From Prorocentrum cordatum (taxonomy: Eukaryota; Sar; Dinophyceae; Prorocentrales; Prorocentraceae): DNA of 64,000 nucleotides. The notes below the pieces were generated by a model, which was not told the DNA's origin, ran no database searches, and was given only the letters and a program-made list of their open reading frames with translations. The DNA is taken from contig CAUYUJ010014604.1 of assembly GCA_963575745.1 (NCBI GenBank), positions 516,588-580,587 on the forward strand, given 5' to 3'. This document shows positions 34,101 to 43,400 of this stretch, one piece after another (position 1 is the stretch's first letter; every line of letters begins with the position of its first letter). A program made the position numbers and the translations under genes.

Positions 34101-35286
34101 TGAAGGTACCCTTTGTGACATCTGCTGGCAGTGCGCTGTTGCCGTAGGTGCTGCGGGTAAAAGTACCGCTGTCGAGAGCGGCCTGGCATACCCCCAGAAG
34201 CTGACCCACTGTATCAAGACGACGCTCTCCCAGGACGACATCACGAGGTACATGAGAGACGGAGCGCAGGTCATCATGGCGGGCAAGCGCTCTATTCCAG
34301 GCAATGAGAAAGACGTGCTGAGGAGAATGGCCAATTCCGCTAGGAAGAGGTATGAGAAGTGGGTCGCCTCTGGCTCCCCTCCTGCACGCATGTGCAGATT
34401 GATGGGCGAGCGTGAGGACGACAGACCTCTACGCCATCCATTTGCCAATCTCATTCAGCGCTTTCTCAATGATTTGAAGTTCCACCGCCAAATGACAGGC
34501 GCTCGTGTTAATAAAGGCAAGAACGCCTATACCATTGAGGACATGCGCGACGCAGGTGAAATCCTCGAGACCAGCATCAGGACTGGCCAAGCTGGTCGGA
34601 AGAAGTGGTGGTTGAACGCAGGCAGACTCGACAGAAGCACGCGGCAGGCGCGCGGACTTGTCACGATTGCCCTCCCCAGGGGGGATGGCGCCCGTGAGAG
34701 AGTCACGCAGCGCAAGCTTGCCGCGCTCGCTAATGTTGAGCCCGCCTTGGGTTCCACTGACCAGAGGGGGGTTGCTTCAGGGGTGAGAACCGATCCGATC
34801 GAACCTGATGCACACTCCCAGTACTCTGATGATGCCATGGAGCCACGCATGCCGCGGCACCCGCCGCCGCCGCCGCGCCCCGCTCCTGGCGACGCTGCAG
34901 GGTCCAGCGCCTCTGGCGCGCAGGACTACATGCCCGCGAGGCCGCGCGGCGCTGCAGCGCAGCGGCAGGACAGCGACGACATCCGCAGACCTACTGCACC
35001 TCCCCGCGCCAAGAGGGCGCGCATGGCGGAGGACTACGCTACATGGTGGCGCGACGAGCTGGAGGACAGCCAGTGGGGCCCCATATACTGGAGCTACTAC
35101 ATCAAATGCTGGATATACATCACGGACAGCAACGACGAGTTCGTCTACGTCCGCGACATCCAGTACAATGGGTGGTTCCGCCACTGGATCCCGAGGACTC
35201 CCTGGGGGACCTTCAAGACGAGCTACGTGTCGTGCGGTGGCCACAGGATGTGGGGCCGCAGGTTCTACGAGATGGGGAACGCGTAG
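31024..35286 (+). CDS. Tpt1/KptA-like RNA 2'-phosphotransferase domain in a 1420-residue protein
   Basis: This is the longest intact frame in the window. Residues about 33-310 read as the whole Tpt1/KptA fold. NKDIATMLRH matches the N-terminal helix of the family (SKxLSxxLRH). KYRIEIYAKP precedes AIRCVGGHS (family IRAxQGHS). YFHHGTTFRAWCNILKTGI matches the HGT NAD-binding motif. SPRTEAFFSS sits where the family has R-x-H-I-H. ELVINMEIATEAGCRFWLGA, then QGAIMTED and VVPAAAV, match the C-terminal β-strands. Candidate catalytic residues are R166, H198 and R233. Known Tpt1 enzymes use NAD+ to remove the splice-junction 2'-phosphate from RNA. The remaining 1100 residues hold unrecognised regions, Pro-rich linkers, a C-x2-C…C-x2-C pair (CRNCDRILSL…CDICWQC) and a Trp/Tyr-rich end. 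The true start may be M33 (31120). Confidence 0.7.
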   Translation: MFSRIEVDIVTTLRRYTFGPELLDEWLGEPKNMNKDIATMLRHEIRYKKFHINQFHGRRISIWPKTTDREWKIPSNWKSFQDMVRWKFSDRKNHNGPSMDAAMTHFKKDGEKDGYPDWNGYYPIFIIRAFQKHIDPQKYRIEIYAKPIPEGGDPSCFDWNSVIAIRCVGGHSCVNPLSKPWNMGWGSLQWTDVKYFHHGTTFRAWCNILKTGIIPGYVDPSSQRDKHYKPSPRTEAFFSSSTYIENVQKNPHTSVQSYKFNHYKNEVELVINMEIATEAGCRFWLGAQGAIMTEDVVPAAAVIAIRRLQPRRTHGQQIWPEGSPWDYPPLAARQPLSKCEICAVLPGQEFIDNPPGITPADADHDMDQQPRTPSASASSAQRPIAPQLGATPAGRISGAGALDEQMVRAMIAECEHKTEDKERLIAMSYCREALRPITSKITQKDWNRRPIFNNVRMGDFIATKNWGSTNCYHYDNHYPKGNHNTKVLMNKGHIYGPIIHFGVFDKFFAVQIPILNYGLRWVNVWYNDKSMPLKGVVFALPVRADIDPRDMNTALEGPSSCLDKIHQHKTDGDLPYLGMPSIYKPRIPRAPTRRPAPRTPDPEELVATPADDTAPADDGPQQKAGQSAEPLVTVIVDISNIPLTAEEKAANDNMRADLSAEIQADEHVDASILDNIIDPPEDFLNHPDYDPEEDSKWIKQSYDHRIYRWTSQLLVDSPMIKVKQIIEVHTGADRFVMDKAQSYLRFEIQFGSKTWNAKTYYLDYNHTHKWARDLPICSADSFFKQLVHYLGPEVIEESTTGVFQWISKVYQIILMDSIGELRDFTKDAIHQNHPALQTLRDLFTHCTKTFGNPGFPVWTELVETPAAPRDPGAEQGVPQDPGSIASAAPEQETMVRIIAEQKGINREEGDNESALQEEASRIRTENVCHGNTDDADNDTTEYVGLPGEILSRIEIEGMTRSIASRPNAEINRDAMDQIGRSLARGRETRWGSREHLTIDGAPEDIQHDIARCRNCDRILSLGIVADEGTLCDICWQCAVAVGAAGKSTAVESGLAYPQKLTHCIKTTLSQDDITRYMRDGAQVIMAGKRSIPGNEKDVLRRMANSARKRYEKWVASGSPPARMCRLMGEREDDRPLRHPFANLIQRFLNDLKFHRQMTGARVNKGKNAYTIEDMRDAGEILETSIRTGQAGRKKWWLNAGRLDRSTRQARGLVTIALPRGDGARERVTQRKLAALANVEPALGSTDQRGVASGVRTDPIEPDAHSQYSDDAMEPRMPRHPPPPPRPAPGDAAGSSASGAQDYMPARPRGAAAQRQDSDDIRRPTAPPRAKRARMAEDYATWWRDELEDSQWGPIYWSYYIKCWIYITDSNDEFVYVRDIQYNGWFRHWIPRTPWGTFKTSYVSCGGHRMWGRRFYEMGNA

Positions 35287-36000
35287 TAGAGTCGGCCGCC
35301 AGGCCCACCGCTCGAAAGGCTTGAACTTCATCATGATACAAGTTCGCCTTGAGCGGTGGCTATTATATTCTTTTAGGCCGCTTCGCTATCTAAGACAAGT
35401 GGCCACGCATACGCGCATATTTTGCGATAACCAAGGCAGCCTCCTAAGGAGCAACGCCAGCGGGAGTCGCCAAACAGAGAATTTATACATATGCAACTTT
35501 TCGTGTTTATCAACGCGACTTTGCGTCTGGCCAGACATTTGCTTTGACATATAGATGTGTTTCGTAACATGATCGTGTTCATCAACGCGATCTCAGAAGG
35601 CATTTTTTTACAGTTTACTCTTTAGACTCTGCTTACATTGCGTTGAGAATGATCTGACGGCCAGCTCTCCACAGACATCTGGTGGCAACACCTGCCTCGC
35701 TTGGGCGAGGCAGATTCTGATGTTGCTTTAACTTGCTCAGATCCTCTTTCTCCGCCCACCCGTGTCTCATTCTTCTCCGCCCTCGAGTGCCGAAGCGTTT
35801 TTTTGGGGGGCGCACCGAGGGGGCGCCAAAGCGTGCTTGGCGAAGAAATAGGGGCCCTGGGTGTTCCTTCTTACCTTGCCCTGCAACTGAGGCTATACTG
35901 ATTTTGCGCTCAGCTGCCTGCAGACTTGAGGATTGAAGGAGTAAAAGGGTGGCGGATTCTTCTCCTCTGTTCCCGAGCCCTACCCTCACGGGCGGGATTC
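35287..36000. other. 3' untranslated part of the retrotransposon
   Basis: No coding sequence. AT-richer than the flanks at 35330-35640, with a loosely repeated motif (ttcatcaacgcgat / tttatcaacgcgac). The remainder is unique. Confidence 0.6.
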
Positions 36001-36011
36001 GGGACGGGGGG
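36001..36011 (+). promoter_or_regulatory. Putative polypurine tract
   Basis: GGGACGGGGGG lies immediately before the 3' LTR, where the plus-strand primer is expected. One C interrupts it. Confidence 0.5.
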
Positions 36012-36209
36012 TGTGAATAGAACCCGTGTAATACCCTCATATAATACTCCTTATCCTCACCTCTCCTGCGCCTGGCCGTTTGGGCTCAGGTATTGGGGCA
36101 GATCGATCAGACCTTTGATCGTGCAGGAGGGAAAGACATCCATCTATCCCTCCTTCCCTCTACCAACGGATCAGGGGTTCTGTGCCCTTGTACTTCAACC
36201 CCGTACACA
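36012..36209 (+). repeat. 3' LTR
   Basis: 198 bp, TGTGAATAG…CGTACACA. It carries seven extra bases (GGGGTTC) relative to the 5' LTR and is followed by CCCCC (36210-36214). Confidence 0.9.
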
Positions 36210-36343
36210 CCCCCTCCCCCCCGACTGGGTGTTTCTATGTCTGGGTAGGTGTGTCTGTGTCCCGTTGGGTGTTTCTTTGTCCCGCGTAGCCCGCGGTTCC
36301 TGTTTCTGTGTCCCGATGTGTGTTTCTGTGTCCGCTTTGGTAC

Positions 36344-36484
<141 letters not shown>

Positions 36485-36786
36485 GGCGTCTATCTTGGGT
36501 TGGAAATTCAGTGATGGCCACATGCCACGTACATAGGGTTAACTTTTCAATCCACGTATATCTCGATACTGGCCATTCGAAGTTTTCGTGCCCACCATCA
36601 TGTGCGTATGTTGCATCATATATATATATGAATATGCGTGAGTGTGCTGCGGATACGACTGGGGCGACTGTTACGGCTGATACAATTGATGTTTTTGGTC
36701 GCTAAAATTAATGTTTTCACAACGGGTACGATCCTCAGTCGCATCATCATTGCTATTACTATTGCTACTGATACTATTATCAATCG

Positions 36787-36790
<4 letters not shown>

Positions 36791-36839
<49 letters not shown>

Positions 36840-37355
36840 TTACTACTACTGTTACTACACATACTATAGCTATTACTATTACGACTGCTACTGTTACTGC
36901 TAGCACTGCTGCTGCTACTACTACTACTACTAATTTTATTATTATTACTACTACTACTGCTGCTGCTGCTACTACTACTACGACTACGACTACGACTGCG
37001 AACACAACAGCGATTACTACTACGACCACGACTACTATTACTACTACTACTACTACTACTATTACTACTACTACTACTTCTAGTACTACTACTACTACTT
37101 CTACTACTTCTACTACTACCACTACTACCACTACTACCACTACCACTACCATTATGACTACTGCTAGTTCGACTACTACTACAACTACTACTACTACGAC
37201 TACTACTACGACTACTACTACTATCACTTTCACCACTACCACTACTACTATTACTAGTACTACTACCACTACTACCACTACTACTACTACTGCTGCTGCT
37301 GCAACTACTACTACTATCTTTACTGCTACTACTACTACTACTACTTCTACTACTT

Positions 37356-37393
<38 letters not shown>

Positions 37394-37460
37394 GCCACGA
37401 CTACTTTTACTATTACTTCTACTACAGCTACTACTACTATTACTACTACTACTACTACTA

Positions 37461-37514
<54 letters not shown>

Positions 37515-37523
37515 GTACTGCTG

Positions 37524-37555
<32 letters not shown>

Positions 37556-37558
37556 ACT

Positions 37559-37615
<57 letters not shown>

Positions 37616-37622
37616 ACTGCTG

Positions 37623-37663
<41 letters not shown>

Positions 37664-37691
37664 GCTACTACTACTACTACTACTACCACTG

Positions 37692-37769
<78 letters not shown>

Positions 37770-37776
37770 GGGTTGA
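36791..37776. repeat. (CTA)n array with an inverted (GTA)n block
   Basis: About 1 kb of CTA triplets with ACT, GCT and GAC variants. At about 37557-37616 the strand switches to GTA and then returns to CTA. The very long frames on both strands (Thr, Val, Ser, Tyr runs) are repeat translation. Confidence 0.95.
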
Positions 37777-38999
37777 TCATCGATTCTGCTCAAGAGAGGG
37801 TGGTAAAGGGTAACCGGTTCGGGTTCGGGTTCGACCGCGTGTGCAGTCGAACATGACAGTCGCACCCAATCTAATACAACACACGCTCATCATATCACAG
37901 TGCACAGCGCACGCTCACTATGGCACGTAAAGCACATCCGCTGTGGTACAGTACACGTTCAATACCACGCAACACGTACTCAGTGTAATGCAATACGCAT
38001 TCAATGCCGTACGAGAGTAACGTGTGGAGCTACCTCGTTACTAATACAGTCCTGGATCAATCGTAGCGTGGCACTTTTCTAGAATGAGGCCCACATGGGG
38101 ATTTCCCTACTCCCCTTGCAGATTTCCAGAGCCCCATAGTCTCTTGGACACAGAACTTTCATGTGGACACAGAAACCAGTTTGTGTGACACAGAGCCTCC
38201 CAACAGGCCACACACACCACAGAAACGCCTTATCTTCTCCTGCCCTATCCCCCTCTTCCCCCTCCCCCCCTTTCCTCCTCCTCCTCCTCCTCACCGTTCA
38301 CATCGCCCTAGGAGGGAGGATGAGGAGGGCCAAGTCGAGGCACTGGCCCCGCTGGCGGCGACTGAAGGCTCTGCGCCTCCGGCGAAGGCGCTCTGGGTGC
38401 TGCTGCGGCGCGTAGGCGCCCCCCTCCCTTCGCAAGCGCTGAGGAGAACGAGGAACAGGATTCAGATGATGGGGAGAAGTAGGAGGATGATGGGTACGAG
38501 GCATGGGGGAGGAGGATGAGGAGGGGGAGGGGGAGGCGCAGGAGACGAAGGAGCTCGATGAGGAGGAGGTGGATGGGGAAGGGGGCGGGTTTGGGGGAGG
38601 AGGGGGAGGTGTGGGGGTAGCGGGAGGAGGACCCCCCGAAGGCATGCCGACGAATAGTACGAATTTCAGAAGGAGGGAGAAGATTAGATGGATGACGGGG
38701 AGGACAAGGAGGCTGAGGATAATGACAAGGATGAGTGGGGAGCGGGAGGGGATGGGGATTGGGAGGAGGGGAGAAAGTGGAGGAGGATGAGGAGGAGGAG
38801 GAGGAATGGTGAATAGAAGGATGAGGGTCGGGGGGAGGACGAGGGGCGGGGGGGATGTCATGAGCGACAGCTGCAGCCGTAGTGGTAGTGGCACCCATTG
38901 TGTCGGTAGCGAACATATTATTGGTAGTGGTAGTGGTCATGTCAGTCGTCGTAGGCGTAGTAGTAGTAGGCGTAGTCTTGTAGAAGCTGCAGTTGCCGT
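37777..38999. other. Unique sequence, then GGA-rich simple sequence
   Basis: 37800-38260 is unique and without coding signal; it contains three GGGTTC units near 37820. 38270-38830 is rich in CTC or GGA triplets. No gene is supported. Confidence 0.6.
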
Positions 39000-39065
39000 A
39001 TGATTATCATTCTTATTAGTAGTAGTAGTGGTAGTAGTAGTATGAGTAGTAGTAGTCGCAGTAGC

Positions 39066-39104
<39 letters not shown>

Positions 39105-39114
39105 CGTAGTAGTC

Positions 39115-39203
<89 letters not shown>

Positions 39204-39206
39204 CGT

Positions 39207-39250
<44 letters not shown>

Positions 39251-39275
39251 CGTAGTAGTAGTAGTAGTAGTAGTC

Positions 39276-39319
<44 letters not shown>

Positions 39320-39450
39320 CGTAGTAGTAGTCGTAGTCGTAGTAGTAGTTGGAGTTGTAGTAGTGGTTGTAGTAGTAGTAGTAGTAGTAGTAGTAGTAAC
39401 AGTAGCAGCAGTAGTAGTAGTAGTAGTAGTAGTAGTAGCAGTAGTTTTTG
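39000..39450. repeat. (TAG)n array
   Basis: TAG triplets with TCG variants. Reverse complement of the CTA array at 36.8-37.8 kb, about 1.2 kb away. Confidence 0.95.
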
Positions 39451-39546
39451 CAGTGTTAGAAAAGTGCATGTCGTTGTATTTCCCCGGCTATCCTATGGTA
39501 CTGGGCCCTCATTCTGAAGAGAAGGCGCCCCGCGTTGCTCACTCCT

Positions 39547-39606
39547 AGTAGTAGTAGTAGTAGTAGTAGTAGTAGCAGCAGTAGTAGTAGTAGCAGTAGT
39601 AGCAGC

Positions 39607-39662
<56 letters not shown>

Positions 39663-39751
39663 TAGTAGTGGTAGTAGAGTAGTAGTAGTAGTAGTCGTCG
39701 TCGTCGTCGTCGTCGTAGTAGTAGTAGTAGTAGCAGCAGTAGCAGTAGCAA

Positions 39752-39787
<36 letters not shown>

Positions 39788-39788
39788 C

Positions 39789-39832
<44 letters not shown>

Positions 39833-39875
39833 GAGTAGTAGTAGTAGTAACAGTAGCAGCAGTAGTAACAGCATC
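39547..39875. repeat. (TAG)n array, second block
   Basis: TAG with CAG and TCG variants. Separated from the previous block by about 95 bases of unique sequence. Confidence 0.95.
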
Positions 39876-40149
39876 AGTACTTGTACAAGCACGAGGACTC
39901 GGACGAGTGCTTTTACCAGTGCCAAGTACCAGTACCACTTCTATTATTACCACTCCTGTTCCTACCACGATTCGATTCGAACTACGACGTCACCAGCACT
40001 AGCAGCAGGAGTAGTAGTCGCAGCAGCAGCAGTAGAAAGAGGAAGAGGAGGTGGAGGAAGAGGAGGAAGACTGGGAAGTGGATGATGAGGCTGACTTCCA
40101 GTAGCGGAGAATTTGATTGATTCGACACAGCGGGGGCCCCTTCTGCCCT

Positions 40150-40290
40150 CCTCTCCACTTCCCCTGTCATCATCGTCCTGCTCACCATCATCGTCATCAC
40201 CATCAGCATTAGCATTATCATTATCAGTATCGTTTTCATTATCGTTACTCTTATCATTATCATCATCATCACTTGGCTTCCGGTGGCGGG
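40150..40290. repeat. Degenerate (TCATCA)n array
   Basis: TCATCA and TTATCA units, about 140 bases, ending about 145 bases upstream of the TTC39-like start codon. Confidence 0.75.
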
Positions 40291-40433
40291 GAATCGTCCG
40301 AGATGAGTGCGTCCTGGGGCCCTTTCAATCATCCTGCGTCGTGTCATTGACGACGGTCTTCCAATGGCAGCGCCCGAGATCGAACCCTACCAGCCGCGGC
40401 CCGCGCCAGCGCGCGGTCAACGACCGCAGCGTC

Positions 40434-43400
40434 ATGGCGCAGCCGCCTGGCGAGGCCGCGGCGGGGGACGGCGACGACGCGGCGCCCAGCATGGACGTTG
40501 GCACCTTTCTGGCCTCGGCCGCGGCCGACGGCGAGAGAGCCCCGGCGTCGCCGGAGGTGCTAGCGCAGTGGGAAAAGGACATCGCTGGTAAGGCTTCGGG
40601 TTGCGCACAGACAGCTTACCGAGGCAGTCCCAGCTGGCCTCAGCAGGCCCCCCCCCCCAAGCAGTGCAGGGCGGTCTCAGCACTCCAGCCCTGGGGCGCG
40701 GAGCGCCCCAGGGGCGCCGCCGGTGGCGGCGCCATGGTGTTGCCACCAGCCCGGGCCACTCGGCAGGCCTGTCGAGGCCAGCTGGGACTACCTTGGGGGG
40801 CTATCTCTGCGCAGCCCGAAGCCTTACCAGATATCACTGTGATGCGAGAGAGCATCGGGCTGCTCCTCCTCAACAGGGTGGCGGAGGCGGAGCAGCGGCT
40901 CCAGGACGCCACGGTGGAGGCGGACTCCAGAGAGATCAAGTTTGCGGAGGGCGACCACGATATGCGGGGCGGCTTTGCCTTCGTTTCGGCCATCATGGGG
41001 CTCATCGTGAGGAACAAACCACGGCACAAACATAAACTTTCGGATCTGCGCGCGAATCCCTTGGATCGGTGCTGTGCCCCCCCTCCCTGGTGCGCTGAGC
41101 GCGCGGGGGGCAGCGCCGGAGGCGGCGCCAGTGGGGCCCAGCGCCGGTCCAAGAAATCTGCGCGGACCTCCGAAAGTTTACTGTCGAGAACTTATTCTTA
41201 GCGTGTCGTCGCGGCGGCCCCAGCGACACGCTATGCCCTGCGTGCTGATGGCGTGTCGCTCCGCCGCCCCTGGCGCGCTTCGCGCGCCACGGAGGGGGGC
41301 CCAGCGCCGATCTAAGAAATCCGCGCGGACTATTTATGTTCATGTTGTTGTTTCTTCCTCCATCGTCAACGGCCTCGCGTCCATGGAGAACGACCAGCTC
41401 GACACGGTCCTGCAGAAGGTGTGGGCCGCGGACAAGTTGCTGGAGGCAGAAGCGCAATAATACAATATATCATGTACATATTGTGCACTTGATACAAGCA
41501 CGCATAAGGAACACATGACATACCAAACTATGCATAGGCCAACGCATACACACATGCCATTATCCATGCAACCAACACTCGAATCACACATAGATCAGCT
41601 AATACATGAGAAACAAGCTGCTGGAGGCGGACGGGGACTGGGCAGGCAAGACCGTGCTCCGGGGTCTGTGCCTCCTCGTGGCAGGCGTGGTCACCATCAT
41701 GCAGGGGACCTCAGAGGAGGAAAAGGTATCGCTACCGCCACCCTGTCCCTGTTTCCGCCTTTTTGGGCCTCCTGTGGGCATGCTCGGCCCTTTGCTGCAC
41801 TGATACGCCCGTCTTGAAACGCAACATGTGCGATGTTCAAAACGTCCGTGTTGACACGTTGCGTGTTGGCTCGGCGTGTTAGCCCACGTTTTGGCGAACG
41901 CATCGCGCCAGACCTACGTGTTCAGTCTGCGTATGGAGCTCCGTGTCATCATGTTACGGGTTGCGTGTTGCGTGTCGGGGCAGCTAAGGCTCGACTTTAA
42001 CGCTCCCGTCGACCTCGCGAGTGGCGTTCAGGTCAGTACCGTCAACGATTTCTTCAAACCTGGCAGCCCGCTCGGCCATGCGCTTTCTGTTGCGTTCTTG
42101 CACTTGGCTGCCGCGCAGGGCCAGCCGCGCCCAATCGACGCAAGAGTTCCATTCGTCAGAAGACGATTCGATATATAGAGTTGAGCTCTCCATGGCACGT
42201 GAGGCGCTCGTCGCCACGGCAGGATTGGCCCCGGGGTTTTGGCCAGAAGGCACCCCGGGAGAGGTCCGGGGAGTCGCGGCATCGGCACCTCTTGTTCTCC
42301 CCAGGACCGCCGCCCGCGGCGTCTGGCACGTGCTTCGCTCGTGGCTCTTCCTGCGGCACCTGGAGTCCAGCGGCCTGAACTATTCCGAAGAAAGGACACG
42401 GGCGCCAGCACACGGTCGGGCACTTTGGGCTCGGCGTGCCGCGCCGCCGGCCATGGCCCGCCGTGCTTCCGCGCGGCACGCTGACCGCGTCCCGGCCCCC
42501 AGGCGTCAACCTCCCGAGCTTTTCCTGGCCTCCCGCCCCGCGGCGCGGAGCGAGGCGCCGTCCGGTCGCAGGGGGCAGCGTGGCACCGGGGTCGCCGCGC
42601 GACACGCTGAGCAAGCACCCGCGACCGTGAACCTTCGGAGCTCCGAAAGTTTGTGCTCGTGCCAATCTTCCTTCTTCTGGCTATCAGGGGCACGAGCGGG
42701 ACTGCGTGAGGTCGACGGCGCTGCTCGCCCTCGGAGTCTTCAACCTGTTCACGTCGATGCTCCCCCCACAGGTCAGGGGCATCCTTAGAGGGGGTCAGGC
42801 TCAGGGGGGGTGCATCGAGCCGCTAAGCGCCCATTCATCTCCGAGAGGGCCTGATAGCCCACCCCGTCCAAGAACGTGCGGATTCGCTATCGGGGGCCTA
42901 TCGCCGATCTATCGGCGATGCTTGAGCTGGTCCCCCCTCTAACGTTGCCCCTCAACAGGCCATGTCGGCGGCCGGCTGGTTCACAGGCTTCAAGGGCGGC
43001 AGGGACCAGGCCATGGTCCACTTGCGGCTCTGCTGGGAGGAGCAGGGGATCCTTGCGCCGATCGCGGGCCTCGTGCTCATAGGCTGGGCGGTGGACGTTA
43101 GCAGCTTCCTCGGCGAGCTGCGTTCTGAGCGCGAGCCGAAGCACAGGGAGGCCCGCAGGATACTCGACTGGGCGGCCGAGAAGTACCCAGGGGCGTTCTT
43201 CTACGAGGGGCTCGAGTGCAGCTACCTGTGCGCCCGCAGGGACCTGCCGGCCGCGGCGCAGCAGCTGGAGCGGGTGCGTCGGATGTTCGTCTTTCGGACC
43301 CTCCTGGGGGGCCCACCTGGCGGATCTGTTCGGCTTGAGTTCGACTCTAGTTCGGCTCTGGTTCGACTCCAGCTCGAGTCGAGCTCGATTCTGGTTCGGC

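Larger units (their letters stand above)
18149..36209 (+). mobile_element. Giant Ty1/copia-type LTR retrotransposon with extra coding cargo
   Basis: The LTRs (191 and 198 bp) start TGTGAATAG, end CGTACACA, differ by five substitutions plus one 7-base indel, and are flanked by CCCCC. Internal order is Gag, aspartic protease, integrase, reverse transcriptase and RNase H, the copia order with IN before RT. About 8 kb of further coding sequence (27.15-35.29 kb) precedes the 3' LTR. At 18 kb it is several times the usual 5-kb copia length. Base composition is visibly less GC-rich than the flanks. The protein is distributed over all three forward frames with in-frame stops at 20447 (TGA), 22673 (TAA), 24894 (TAA) and 29276 (TAG), so this copy is either degraded or affected by assembly indels. 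Confidence 0.9.

Noticed and set aside
35633-36040. 135-codon minus-strand frame running toward the 3' LTR
   Set aside because: No recognisable motif, overlaps the LTR boundary, and lies in a region without coding character.
36616-37780. Very long frames on both strands (Thr-, Val- and Ser-rich, up to about 390 codons)
   Set aside because: They are translations of the CTA triplet array; six-frame openness follows from the period of three and the absence of stops in those phases.
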